Assembly (NCBI GenBank): GCA_015143295.1
Contig: CM026571.1
Span: 11,255,737-11,319,736, forward strand
DNA from: Tetracentron sinense
Taxonomy: Eukaryota; Streptophyta; Magnoliopsida; Trochodendrales; Trochodendraceae
DNA length: 64,000 nt
Direction: 5' to 3'
Shown: piece after piece, positions 20,670 to 32,397 of the stretch
Layout of the letters: each line of letters opens with the position of its first letter
Position numbering within the stretch: the first letter of the stretch is position 1
Made by a program: the position numbers and the translations under genes
The notes under the pieces: generated by a model
Told to the model about the DNA's origin: nothing
Databases searched by the model: none
What the model saw: only the letters and a program-made list of their open reading frames with translations

Positions 20670-23600
20670 TCTATACTAAAACAAAGTTAAATCCTCCCTT
20701 TGAATGACACCTATGTCTCTATTTTGATGTCACATAAGACTCCTCTTATTCTGTGAAGCCACATCAGCGAACTCTCATCTCCTTTCACCCATAGTGCAAT
20801 GAATAACTTATTTCCCAATAACTTTCTCACAAACGTTTCTTGTGCAATGAACCACTTTCTCTCTCATTACCCTCCTCCTTATTAATCCAAAATAAGTGTT
20901 TGGTTCGTCCCCTCTATTATGAAGAGTCTCTCCAAACAAACGCCTGGTTCGTCTCCTTACAGTCTCTACAACAATCGACTGGTACTAGGTAAGGGTTTGC
21001 TTGTGTTTTTTTGTTTTCTATATTTTTCCGACAATGTGTTTTCTCTATGGGAATACAGACGCCCCCCAATTGTTTATCGTGACCTGCAGCATACCGCTGT
21101 TGGATTTAACACGAAGGGAAATTTTGGAGGTAAGCATCTTTCCACCTATTATTTGTTCCTATTTTTCTTCTACATCAACCAAGAACATAGTCTCCATCCC
21201 CCAAAAGTTGAGTGGCAGCCCTTGTTTTTCTTCTTTGTTTTTTCTAATTTATTCCTCTCGGCAAGTCCTATCTATTGAGAAACAGTGATGTCTGCAACTC
21301 TCGGTTCCTCTCTTTCTCTCACTGGTTCTCTCCCTCCCATTCTTTCCTTCTCAAAGGTTGCTCGCTTTTATTTGGTCTTTCAAACGGGAGAGTTGTTCAT
21401 GGGTTAGATTAGAAACTTGGCTATCAATCAGATTTGTTTGTGGATAACCCAGTTGTTCATATGTATGCCTGTTGTGGGGTGATCGATGATGCTCAACGGT
21501 TGTTCGAGAAAATGCCATAATGATATGTTGTAGTGTGGAAACCTTATTTTTCATTATTTCTTTTAACCACAATTTACTTATAGGATTAAAAAAAACATAT
21601 CATTATGATAAAAATTGATTCTAACTTTGTTTTATACAAACAGATTTTGTTGCTTCCTTCTGAGTCTCATATGGAATTAGGAGTAATTAGTGTAGGTGAT
21701 AGCAGATAGGCGGATTGGGTGTATCCGTATGAAGTATTTTCCTAAATTTACAGCTGGAAGAATTGATGATAAATCTCAACAGAGGTATTGGAATGGATAA
21801 GAGTGGAGTGTTCTTTCAAAGATTTAAGAGGAGGGTATGCATCCATCTCAATTAGATCTCGTTATAAGCCAATGTTTTATTTCTACAATCATGTTTGTGG
21901 TTTTGATGCTTTGATATCCATCAAAATGCATAGAATTCATCATGTTCCATAATGAGTAAACATGCATGATATTAGATAAAGTTGTAATGTCTGCACAATG
22001 TGGTGTTAGGAAGCTTTGGATGAACGAGAGATGGTCTCTATATCTCTGAAGGGTAGCACCAAGTTTGTAGAAGAGAGAGGGACCGATTGGTGGATGTCGT
22101 TAGTTGCGGCAAGGATCTCTTAATTAGATGCGAACTCTTGCAACAGAAGTTCAAGAATTGACGGGTTCACGACAAAAAGATGAGTGTTGAATTTCATTGA
22201 CTCAAAGAGATCAAGTTCCTCTGATTTCTCAGACAAATAGAATAATAACAATGCCTTTTTTTGCTTTTTTGTTTTTGATTTTTATAAAAGTTATCTCATC
22301 TCAAATAGATCAAGTTCCTCTGATTTTTAGACCAATGGTGTGTTGGCCTACTTCTCCATCTCATAACTGTAATCATGTTTTTGAAATTGTGGATCTGCAA
22401 TATGGATGTTGTTACAAAGATCATGAATGCCACTTGATTCTTCCTTTTCAAATCACAATTCATTCTGAACATATCCAAGGTATTGATTCGAATTGATATT
22501 GGTTGCAATAAATTGGCGATCTTACAAGTCCATGAACTTAATGTTCTTTTTACTTATTTTTTATAACAATTTCAAATATATATTTGATTGGCATTCTAAA
22601 AAAAATATTGAAAAATTAGAGTTTTTGCTGCCACAATTTGTAGTGGCCAATCCTCTCTTGAAGGCCCCTATTACTTGGTCCATGGTTTGGAATATGTAAA
22701 TTCATTCTTAGAATATAATACTAAAATTTATTGCTTCAAGGGATAATGGATTGTTGATTAAGCTAGGGCATTTATCCATTATTGATTGAAAACCAATATA
22801 GCAGAAGATGTCAAAGATTTCGGGCCCAATAAACTTTAGTCAGTTGGTCTCTTGGTAAATGCACGCAGTTTTTTTTATCTCTTAAGTATTGAATATTTGC
22901 ATATGGCTTTATACTCTTAAAAAACCTCTGTTTGTTTGATAGAGAAGAGGGGTGATAGTAGGTATTTTCCATCGTTTAGAAAATCACTCTACTATCAATA
23001 CGTTTATTAATCCAAATCCTGCAAACACATGAGAATTATATAGGAATCGTGTTGGATGTCGAATCCTAACTCGTGAACGTTGGGGTTAGTATAAAAAAAG
23101 AAAACAAAAATAATAATAAATTGTAAAACGATGGAGTGATGAGAATGATGGAATCGATGAGATTTTCTTTTTAAAACAATTTTTTTGGAAGAAGTATTAT
23201 TAAGACCTACGAATAAAATAACATGAAATAAAATGACATACTATTAATTAATGAAAGACAATAAAGCATAAATAAAAATAACATTCATTGCATTAAAATA
23301 AAGAAAAGTCACTTACAATTAGAATTGAACTTGCATTACATCCGTAAGAAAAATTTAGCAAATCCGAAACTTGCACTAAGCGTAGTTGCAAATGTTCCGA
23401 TTGAGATTTTTGAGAAGGGATTGAGAGGCTTAGACAGAAAAGAGGTTGATGAGAGAGAGATGTGTTCTTTCCCTAAACGTAGGGGTGAGAATGTGAGAGA
23501 GAGATGAGAAGAAAAGTTAGAGGGGAGGGAACTATCTACAAGGGAGAGAGAGATGTGAGTATTTATAGAGGATGGCTAAGATTTTGTAAAGATTAAGGTT

Positions 23601-24527
23601 AAAAAAGTAGGCTAAGGTTTTTAGAAAGAGATGGATGGCTAAGATTAGAGTTTGGTGATAGAGAAGAGATGGATGGTTAGAATTTTGTAGAGAAAGAGAT
23701 TAACACAATGGAGAATTTAGGGAGAGTTAAAGGGGGAAAGAAAATAAGGGAAGACATTGTGAGATTAGAGTTACCATGTGAGGGAGGGAAAGTGGAGATT
23801 TGAAATAAATGGTTAGGATAAAAGAAGAATGAGTGACTAAGATTAATTAGAGAAGAAATTGATCAGAGTTTTAAAATTACAAAATAAAAGCAAATAAAAA
23901 TAAGCAAATAGTCTTGAACCTTGGTCTCTAATGATCTCCTCCGGCCTTTGACAATTAAGCTTGCTTATTTTTTTGTCTTGTAGAGAATATTTATCAATTG
24001 ATTCACTTTCTCTTGAAAATGTATTCTTTGCTTTTTTGGCTTCCTTCAGTTACTAGCTCAGCCCATGCTTAATTGACCCATCTCTAGATGATGTAGTTTG
24101 TTGGCCCTTTAGCTTTCAATAATGGGGCTTCGATAGTTGGTTTTGGCTTTTTGGTTCCTGAAATTCTTCTGATCTGGGTCTTGAAACATTAAAGTGCGTA
24201 ATGAGAGTTCATAAAAATAACTTTGAATTCAGACTTTTAGAAACATGTTAAATTCATGCAAATGTATCATTTTTATCAGAAATGTGTGTGCTATGCAATT
24301 AAGGGAATCCTTACGTAGAAAAGTTTGTAAAATTGAAAGTTTACATAGTAGAATTTGACAATGCTTCAAAAAATAATAGTAAAATAAGCACTTTTAAACG
24401 AATATCAAGGGGTTTTGCTGGGATGTATTAGATAGGAGAGGAGTTGGGATGATTTAGATAGCAGATGCGCCACTACCAGTATGTCTGATCTCAATTTTGT
24501 CTTGTGCATCGTACGGGTGTTTACTAG
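20670..24527 (+). mobile_element. Candidate non-autonomous Helitron with captured gene fragments
   Basis: The 5' end TCTATACTAAAACAAAG follows an A, and the 3' end reads TTGTGCATCGTACGGG...TTTACTAG before a T. Plant Helitrons typically start TC(TATACTA), insert between A and T, and end in a hairpin plus CTAG. No Rep/helicase is present. The interior contains a PPR-like fragment (21377-21545), a diverged internal direct repeat of AGATCAAGTTCCTCTGATTT (22206 and 22308), a purine-rich GAGAGATG region (23440-23720), and otherwise unassigned sequence. The pairing of these two ends is inferred. Confidence 0.6.
21377..21545 (+). pseudogene. Captured pentatricopeptide-repeat (PPR) gene fragment
   Basis: One frame reads GRVVHGLD, a stop, then KLGYQSDLFVDNPVVHMYAC, CGVIDDAQRLFEKMP, two stops, and YVVVWK. 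This is the consensus of plant E/DYW-class PPR motifs (the VHG..KLG..SDLFV.N.L..MY..CG...DA..LF..MP pattern). PPR proteins bind organellar RNA. The fragment covers about one and a half repeats, has three stops and no neighbouring PPR sequence, so it is a captured or relic piece. Confidence 0.78.
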
Positions 24528-25277
24528 TATATATATATACCAATACTATATGCCGGTTGGTTCCACGTGGCATATCTCATTGATCTCTATTCTCCATTCT
24601 GGCTAAAGTCACATATCTTTTGATTGATCTAACAAGAAGACGACATGTCACCCTTTTAATTATTGTTCTTCCTTACTAATTAAGTGATGGGTTAAATGCT
24701 CACATTCACCTACTCACATTCTAGTTTTTAATTACAATTAATTAAATTGTAACATTAAATATTTATTTTTTCTTCTAATTATACTATTTAATTACAACTA
24801 ATTAAGTTGTAACATTTAAATTATTAAAAATATGAAGCCTAAGGGTCTCTTCTTTCTTCCCTCCACATTCTCATTCCTTAATGGTAATTTATTAAATTGT
24901 AACATCTACCACCCTCAAATTTTTTAACTCTTGGTCGACTTTCTCCCTAATCCCCTATAAATAGTAGGCAAATCCACAAGACACTTTTCATTCTCAAACA
25001 TGTAATGTAAGGATTTGACATGTTGTGCACTTTAATTAGTATGGTTCACCAGAGAGGTTTTTCCTAAACATTAGAGCATCTAGAGTGGAAATCTTAAGAA
25101 GTTTGTTTTCACGACAACTATTGGGAAGTTCTTGAGTCTAGGTGCATTATGGCATGAGTGCATTTTCAGGTGCTATATTTTGGATAATTCGATGCTATTG
25201 AAAGTTGTCAGGTTCTGATTCTGGCATTACTTACCTTTATACTTATGGGTCTCTACATGGAGCTTTGGCTGGAACTT
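24528..25277. other. AT-rich DNA between Helitron and CACTA-like block
   Basis: Nothing with coding signal is seen. ATATATATATACCAATACTA right after the Helitron end could be the 5' end of another Helitron, but this cannot be supported further. ATTTAATTACAA/TTAAATTGTAACATT words recur at 24728-24900. Confidence 0.4.
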
Positions 25278-25680
25278 CCAAACTACAGGTCTATAACGGC
25301 GGTTTCCAATAACCACAGTAACAGGTTATTTGTAAAGGCGGTTTATTATAACCACAGTAGAAGCATGGTTACTGCCTCTTCGTAGCGGCGGTTATTAATA
25401 ACCGTCGTTATAATATATTATGCAACGACAATTTTTAATAATCTGCCATTGTAATATAGTATGTAACGACAGTTATTAACAAACCATCGTGGAAAAGAGT
25501 TTTTTGGCCTCCACCATTTTGGCTTTCCGCCTTGCCAATTACCGTCATGATTATAGTGGCAGTTTGTTTAATAACCGTCATTATTAATGTTACTAGTAAC
25601 GACGGTTATAAAATTACCGTTGTTATAACTTAATTGATAAGGCGGTATTAAAAAACTGCGTTATAAATCTTTAATTAGGG
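25278..25680. repeat. CACTA-type subterminal repeat block (degenerate end)
   Basis: About eight imperfect palindromic words of the type GCGGTTATTAATAACCGTCG occur in both orientations between 25285 and 25670, spaced 30-60 bp apart. Such arrays bind transposase at the ends of plant En/Spm (CACTA) elements. The outermost bases read AACTACAGGTCTATAACGG, close to but not identical to a CACTA terminus. The other end and a transposase were not found. Confidence 0.6.
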
Positions 25681-25689
25681 CCCCAATAG

Positions 25690-26130
25690 TTTCCTCTCAT
25701 TTCACCTTGCGTCATTGATTTTCTCTGCTTCCCTTTCATTCTCTCTATTCTCTGCTCCCCTCCCTTATCTCCGGTGTCTCCGGCCACCCACTCCGGCCCT
25801 GCTCATGGTAGCCACTACCTCATGGCCCTGCTCACGGCAGCCACCACCTCATGACCACCCACTCCTCCCTGCTCTAGTGCTCCATCCACCACCTCTGCTC
25901 TGGCCATCTCCCTGCTTAGGCCACCTCCGACGACCATCCCCAGCTGGTCACTCACTCACTCACTCTCTCTCTCTCAGGTATCAGTCTCTCTCTTTGTGAC
26001 TCGTTCTCTCTCTCTCTCTCATCCAGTCACTCTCTCTCTATTCAGGTGCTCTCCCCTATCCACGACCATCCCCAGCTGGTCCACGGCAGCAATAGTCACC
26101 CCCCATTTCCAGCATCTTCATGACAGTAAG
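25690..26130 (+). other. CT-rich, GC-richer stretch, possible old promoter or untranslated exon
   Basis: C-rich words (CGGCCACCCACTCC, CAGCCACCACCTCATGACC) and (CT)n runs at about 25970-26040 contrast with the AT-rich surroundings. A 94-residue open frame at 25715-25999 is low complexity (P, L, S) without family signal. It directly follows the CACTA-type block, so it may be a transposon-internal leader. Confidence 0.35.
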
Positions 26131-26589
26131 GCCCTTTGAACAATTTTTTTATATTTTTTTGGTTCATATATTAATTCTTGGTTTGTAGCTAATGAGATTT
26201 GAATGCTAGAAACTGTTTAAATCCCTTTGGAATTGAATATTTCTTTGTAAGATTAGTGTGATTCGATTATGTAGAGTGGAATTTGTCTAATTAATTGGTT
26301 GAAAGCCTAAAATGATAAATATATGCCCATGTAAGTAAGTTCCCCAATTGTTTTGATCATTTCCTTCTTTGTTAGATGTTGATAAATATTTTTAAATGCT
26401 TCAACATGCTGTAATTTTATTGGATATTGGAATTTGTCTAACCCTCTTATATGATGGTATCTCAGATTTATTGAGTTCAATTTAATTAGTACTAAATAGC
26501 TTAGTCTGCACAATTTGTTAATTTAGTTTTCTTTTTTTAATGCTTGAATTTGATTAGTTTTGATCTAAAAATAGATTAACTTTAAAGAA

Positions 26590-27360
26590 ATAGGTTACCA
26601 TAAAAGTTGGTTCTTAGGTTATCTTTACCATAGGTCTAGGTTAGTTAAAGTCTAGTTTTAGGTTAGATCGTAAGCTATTTAAAGTCTATTTTGTAAAGCT
26701 GTAGTTCAATTTTAACTATGGTCCATAGATAGATTTTAGGTTAGGCTAGTTTTAGTATAATGTTTCGTTTAGTTCTAATGTTAGTTTTAACTTGTTAGTT
26801 AGTTATTCCTTAGTTAGTCCAAAGGTAATCCTAAAGTTAGGCTAGGGTAGTCCCAAAATTAATTGTACGTTAGTCTTTTAGTTAGTCTTAGATATAGATC
26901 TTAACCTATTTAAAAATCTGATATTGGTTAGTTTTAGATTAATTATAACTTATATGTAGGCTGTTTTTGGTTAACTTCTAGGTTAGGACTAGCTTAGTCT
27001 AAATCATTTTTGGTTAATCTTTCTAGGTTAGTTTAAACTTAGATAAAATTTATTCTTTAGTTAGTATTAAATTTGTTTTGGTTAGTTTGTAGGTTAGTTT
27101 TAACTTAGGTTTAGGCCAAATTGTTTCTTGGTTAGATTTTAGGTTAAATCTTAAGTCATTTAAAATTTGACAGGTTAGCATTTAAGTTAATGTTAAACTC
27201 ACTAGGGTAGTTGGTGTAGTTCAAGTTAACATAGAATATCCAACAGGTTAGTGTTAACGATAGATGAGTTAGTTAGTGTTAAGACCATTAAAGCAAGTAG
27301 GTTAGTCTTTGAGTTAATCTTAGTCTTAGGTTAGACACTATTTTAGGTCTTCTATTTTGC
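26590..27360. repeat. TTAG/GGTTAG-rich degenerate tract
   Basis: Words such as TTAGGTTAG, TTAGTTAGT, TAGTTTTA and GGTTAGTTT recur dozens of times without a fixed period over about 770 bp on the plus strand. The reverse-complement words are rare, so the strand is strongly biased (T and G over A and C). No open frame persists. Confidence 0.6.
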
Positions 27361-27733
27361 TCTTGTAGTAGCTATTTGAAATAACATAGATTATTTTCAC
27401 TGAAATTAATGAGATTCACGTTTACATAGATATTAAGAGTAATAAAATGAAATTCAAATTATTCTTGATATTCATTGGTGTTAAAATGTCAAGTGGTTTC
27501 CTCTAAAGTCTTTTATCTCTCAATTAATTGTAAAAAAAAATTAACAATAATAAAAGAAGGAAAGAGATCTTTCATAAAATAATGGCCCACCTTTAATCTC
27601 TCCTTATATATATATAAATTATATTGATTTACTTAGGTTTAAATTAATTATGTTAACTCTCTAATTAGTAAATATTCTATAAGAAATTGAGTTTCTTGAC
27701 ATGATATCTCTATTTTATTTTTATTTTATATTT

Positions 27734-28389
27734 TGTTATATTATACAAATTAGTAGTAGCGTTAAAGTGGATCTCAGAAAAAATTTAATTAGATATTGTT
27801 TCGGGTTGAAGAATAGAAAGAGACTAACATTTTCTCTTCTATGTAAACTTTCTTTCAATAACTAATTATTTAAATATAATTATTTTAAAAACTTATTTAT
27901 TTATAAGAAATATCATCATCTTTAAAACTTTTAAATAATTTTGACACATTAATTTTTAGATGAAATAAGATAATTTTTTTTTATAATGATGCAAACTTAC
28001 TTTTTTGAAGTTATATAATAATAAGAAAAAAAATTATATATAACAATAAAATTATGAGTATTTTGTTGTATTATGCAAACCAATGGTAGTATTAAAGTGG
28101 GTTCCATTAGAAAAAAATTTAATTAGATGTTGTTTCGGGTCGAAGAATAGGAAGAGACTAACATTTTCTCTTCTATGCAAACTTTTCGTTTTAATAACTA
28201 ATTATTTAAAGAACTTATTTATTTACAAGAAATATCATCATCTTTAAAACTTTTAAATAATTTTGACACATTAATTTTTAGATGAGATGAGATAATTTTT
28301 TCATTTTATTTTATAATGAAGCAAACTTACTTTCTTGAAGTTATATAATAATAAGATAAAAATTTATATATAACAATAAAATTATGAAA
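27734..28389. repeat. Diverged tandem duplication, about 330 bp per copy
   Basis: The first copy (27734-28065) and second (28066-28389) share long blocks: TTTAATTAGATRTTGTTTCGG, AAGAGACTAACATTTTCTC, AAGAAATATCATCATC and AGTTATATAATAATAAGA. The second lacks about 20 bp near 28205. It lies inside the presumed Helitron ending at 28577. Confidence 0.85.
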
Positions 28390-28539
28390 TTTTAATTTAC
28401 TACATTAACTATTTTTAATAGGATACATATTAAAAAATCTCACAAGATGATTAAACTATCATCATTTTTCTTCTATTTTATTTTTATTCTTTTCTTCTAT
28501 TTTTAATTTTCTCATCATATTTTTTGTTTATTCATTTTC

Positions 28540-28577
28540 TTTTGACACCCCATGCATTTACACAGGGTTTTTGCTAG
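28540..28577 (+). mobile_element. Helitron-like 3' terminus
   Basis: The sequence CACCCCATGCATTTACACAGGG followed by TTTTTGCTAG and a T has a hairpin-prone segment and a CTAG end. A matching 5' end is uncertain. TCTCTCCTTATATATATAT at 27597, after an A, is one candidate, giving about 980 bp. Confidence 0.5.
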
Positions 28578-28887
28578 TATATATATATATATATATATAT
28601 ATATGGTTTTATAAAAAGATTGGGTTTGGGTTGAGTATTTAGAACCCAACTAAGCCCCAAGGCCAGGTTAATTTATCATCGTTTGTGGTTTGTCATTACT
28701 TATTGGAAGCTCTGCACTTATGCCCATTGGCTTGGAGCTCCTTCCTTGTTAGTTACCCTGGATTGCTTCATACAACTTACAATCCCTCTCAAAAAAGCAG
28801 ATATGGTTTTCTTTGGTTAAAATATAGTTTTCTTGTTTGGTGACCATTTTTCTTTTGGTAAAGAGGAAAGCACACATTAGGCCAACA

Positions 28888-29063
28888 ACACCCCACCTCT
28901 TGCTCCAGTGGTGGGGTGTGGCCTCCTTGTTGAGGGAGGTCTAGGATCCAATCCCCAGGGTGACGAGTCTGCAAGAGCTCCAATCTCCCAAGCTAACCCC
29001 TTACCATTGTTCTCACCCACTAAATGTAGTTAAATGATACCCTTAGCAAAAAAAAAAAAAACA
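28888..29063 (+). mobile_element. tRNA-derived SINE, family D, with exact target duplication
   Basis: The 17-bp word CACACATTAGGCCAACA is found at 28871-28887 and again at 29064-29080. Between them lies a body with CTTGCTCCAGTGGTGGGGTG (A-box region), GGTCTAGGATCCAATCCCC (B-box region) and a poly-A tail ending at 29063. The exact duplication marks a recent insertion. Confidence 0.92.
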
Positions 29064-29450
29064 CACACATTAGGCCAACACACACACATGGACATATTAG
29101 AGATATGCTACTTGCTATCTGTAAGGTGAAAATACCCACGCCTATAGGAACCCTAACAATTTAATGGGCTTTTAAGGTCCATTAAGAGCTTTACAAAAAG
29201 AACCCAAAGTCACCAAGGTATTCACACCTTTAACCCTTATCATTCTACTAATAAAAGCATAAGGAGTGTACTTATATTTTATGTGGATGTAATTACCCTT
29301 CACCTTTATTATATAATAAAATTATATTGAAATTTTATCGGATTATTATAGTTTGTTTACAATTGATGAATAAAAAAATATTATAATTATAAGAATCCAC
29401 CACCTTATGCTTGTTTATGAGAAAAAAATGAATCTTATTAATAGGACCTA

Positions 29451-29870
29451 CCAATAGATTCTCTCAAAGGATCGTATGATAACTATAGTAGCAATTTTAT
29501 TATGATACTTTCCTCTTGTAGAGCGATCTCATTCTCTCTTGTGATATTTCCTTTTGTATAGATTTCCTATTATGTATTCTCTTGTATAATTCTATATAAA
29601 TCTCATTGGGGTAACGGAATAAACACACTTTGAAATTCCCCAAAATCCTTATTCTCATCGAGGTAAGAGATGATCTTAAAGTGAATTCCAATCACCCTAA
29701 AATTCTATGACATTAACTTATGAGAATTTTGATTCAATAAGAAATCATACTCTACATATATACCATTCTATCTATTCTTCTGTTACTAAAAGTATAAGAT
29801 TTAAAAAAGATTTTTCAAAAAATTATTTACAATATTTATTAGACCATGAAAGAACCTATTGGTAGGTCCA
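29451..29870. mobile_element. TIR element, about 420 bp
   Basis: Left end GGACCTACCAATAGATTCT and right end AGAACCTATTGGTAGGTCC are inverted repeats. The interior is AT-rich and non-coding. The target duplication is unclear. A frame at 29500-29691 has no family signal. Confidence 0.6.
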
Positions 29871-29997
29871 AATTTCTTCCTGTTGGTTAAGGCAATAACA
29901 CCACAAGACGATAGCTGCAGTCAAGGCAAAGAAGCACACACACCACCTCCCATTACTACTTCTCAATTCATACTACATCTCTATGCTACTTAAAAAA

Positions 29998-30033
<36 letters not shown>

Positions 30034-31546
30034 TCTTACCCCCAATTAAACTACTACTAATTTTCAATTCTTATCTCACAGTCACAGTGCCAGTCACAGT
30101 ACGATAGCCCTTTTACCTTAGGAACGTTTCAATAAAACATTGTTGCTAAGCATAAGGTGCAGGAATACCTCATTCTTCCGTCATATCACAAATATACATA
30201 CCATTCAATTTCTAATTACGCATTACTGCAGTTATACTGCAGAACCTAAAACTTTTACAAAGTCTCTTTGGCTAAAGTTTTGAAATATTAAAAGAGTTGG
30301 TTTAGTTGATTAAGTCATATCAAGAAAAAAGAGTGAGTTAAATTGATTCAGCCACGTAAATAAAGTTGTAAAATATAATCAAGTTGATTTTAATCACAAT
30401 AACACTATCAAAATTTGTTTGACCTAATGAGATTAATCCAATGGAAAAAAGGTAACCACACTCTTTACTTTTTTTTTTTGATGGCCTATTATGGGGCATC
30501 AATATATTTATCTACAATTAGTTGTTAGTATTAGGCTGCCCTCCCTCCTACCCCGCTGCTTGCTCCAATTGTAGAGTGTTCTATCTTATGAACAAGGTTT
30601 AAAGATGGGTGTTGTTAGGCGCACCCCATTTTTTGATGACTGTACCTCATTAGTAAAAATTATTTACTGCACACCATTAAATTCAAAGAATTATTTCTAC
30701 ACCCTAAAAATAATAAAAATAGCTATACATTTTATAATTACACTCCCAAAAACAATTTTTTACCATCCCAAGGAAATTAACTCAAAATGGGTAATGAGAT
30801 ATCATGTCTAAATAGAAAAAGAGAATAAATAAATAACCCATACATTGCAAGCTACTTGGGCAAATGATCTTGCAGGTAAGAACATCATGGATCACATATC
30901 ATCAATGGCATCATCGTTCTTAGAAATTGCAAGCTACTTAGGGAAATGATTTTGCAGGTAAGAACACCTTGGATCACATATCATCAATGACATTATCATT
31001 CTTACAAATTGCTTATTTCAGCATAATAGATCAGTCATTGTTACTTCCAAGGTCAATGTTTGTCAAATACCCAATATAGAGATAACAAAAGCCTTAGATC
31101 GTAACATATAAACGCCCATTTCCTCCAGTACTAGGACATGAGTCTTAGTTCTGAAGGTTTATCATGTATCAATAAATTCACACCTTGAAGAATTCATGAT
31201 AGAATTATCGATTTTTATGAATATATGATGGTGCCACTACCATAGAAGCGTAGGATCATTTGATGAACAACTCAAAAAAATTGTCAACGCAAACGGTAAT
31301 GGTAAAAGGTCAACAATCAAACGGTAAAGATAATCAAATCTACCTGCTGATTTCATCAAAGAAGTGGCCTAACATTTATTACGGGTAGTCTCTTGTGGAC
31401 TACCTTTGTCGGATCTGTGATTTTGCAAGTACGGTATAGTATTTTTTTTCCCATTGGGTGGGGGTTGGGGTTCAATTCCAGGCAATGCTTTTTTTTTTGT
31501 TTTTATGTAGGCAATGATGAACTTCCCAAAAGATGAGACGTACCCC
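29871..31546. other. Intergenic DNA with an 82-bp tandem duplication and simple repeats
   Basis: No gene is seen. (CT)n/(TA)n lies at about 29998-30032. At 30844-31008 a segment starting ATTGCAAGCTACTT is tandemly duplicated with an 82-bp period. A SINE relic resembling family D (TTGCTCCAATTGTAGAGTG) lies near 30560-30600. Confidence 0.55.
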
Positions 31547-31549
31547 TAA

Positions 31550-31793
31550 GGTGGCGTTTGGATTGGATTTTTCTGACCAAAAATCAATTCTGATAAAATG
31601 ATTGTGTAGAAATTCATGATCAAATAATCATTTTTTAAAATAATAATGTGCAGAGAATACGAAGTTGAGAGACTCACCTACGTATTCTCTGAACACTATT
31701 ATTTGAAAAAATGATTATTTGATCATGAATTTCTACACAATCAATTTTACCAGAATTGATTTTTGGCCAAAAAAATCCAATCCAAACATCTGA
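31550..31793. mobile_element. PIF/Harbinger (Tourist-like) foldback MITE, family T1
   Basis: It is the second member of the family at 16458-16700, with ends GGTGGCGTTTGGATTGG and CCAATCCAAACATCTGA. It is flanked by TAA at 31547-31549 and 31794-31796. The arms pair over most of the length (GACCAAAAATCAATTCTG / CAGAATTGATTTTTGGCC). Confidence 0.87.
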
Positions 31794-31976
31794 TAAGGGG
31801 TGGGGTGCGGTATTAGACGGGTTAAAAACACTGAATATAAAAAAGAACAGAAAAAATGAAGTGTAATCATATAAAAAAAAAAAAAAAGGTTAGTTGCGCC
31901 TAGCACCACCCTTAAAGATTCATTCCCACCAGGTTATGACTTGCAAGAACTCCACTCCTTAATGCTAACCACTAAC

Positions 31977-32389
31977 TAGGGCTGTATTCCAGCTGGGAGC
32001 CAAGCTTGGCTCTACTCGGTGCGGCTCGATATGTAATTAGAAAATCTCGGTTAGGCTAGGCTAGGCTCGAGCATGAGCTTGGATTGAATTATTAAAAAAA
32101 TATTTTTAAATAAAAAAATAATATTTTAGTACATATATAAATATATATTGTTTATATATATATATATATATACTGTTTTTCTAATATAACATTCAAGCCG
32201 ATCTAAACCAAGTCTCAATCGGGCTGAGCCGAATCAAACAGGCCTTAGCTTGAGCTTGGCTTGAATACATTTTCAAAACTAAAAAAATAGCTTGGTTTAG
32301 CTTAATAGTCTATTTTTCGAGCTCATTGCCAGCTCAATCTGGCAGTGTCAAGCCGAACTTCGAGCTAGCCCGATTCGGATACACCTCTA
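31977..32389. mobile_element. hAT-type miniature element upstream of the CML gene
   Basis: Ends are TAGGGCTGTATTCCAGC and GATTCGGATACACCTCTA (imperfect inverted repeats). The 8-bp flanks CCACTAAC (31969-31976) and CTACTAAC (32390-32397) differ at one base. Subterminal GGCTCGA and TCGAGCT words occur in both orientations. It ends about 270 bp upstream of the CML start codon, so it adjoins or overlaps the promoter. Confidence 0.82.
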
Positions 32390-32397
32390 CTACTAAC

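Noticed and set aside
21060..21130. VYRDL-like words suggesting a protein kinase fragment in the Helitron
   Set aside because: Only PIVYRDLQHT is kinase-like. The residues that follow do not match the catalytic loop without arbitrary shifts, so support is too weak.
25715..25999. 94-residue proline/leucine/serine-rich frame
   Set aside because: Low-complexity translation of a CT-rich tract, without homology or splice context.
26590..27360. Interstitial telomere array
   Set aside because: The words are TTAG-rich, but the exact TTTAGGG unit is not repeated in tandem.
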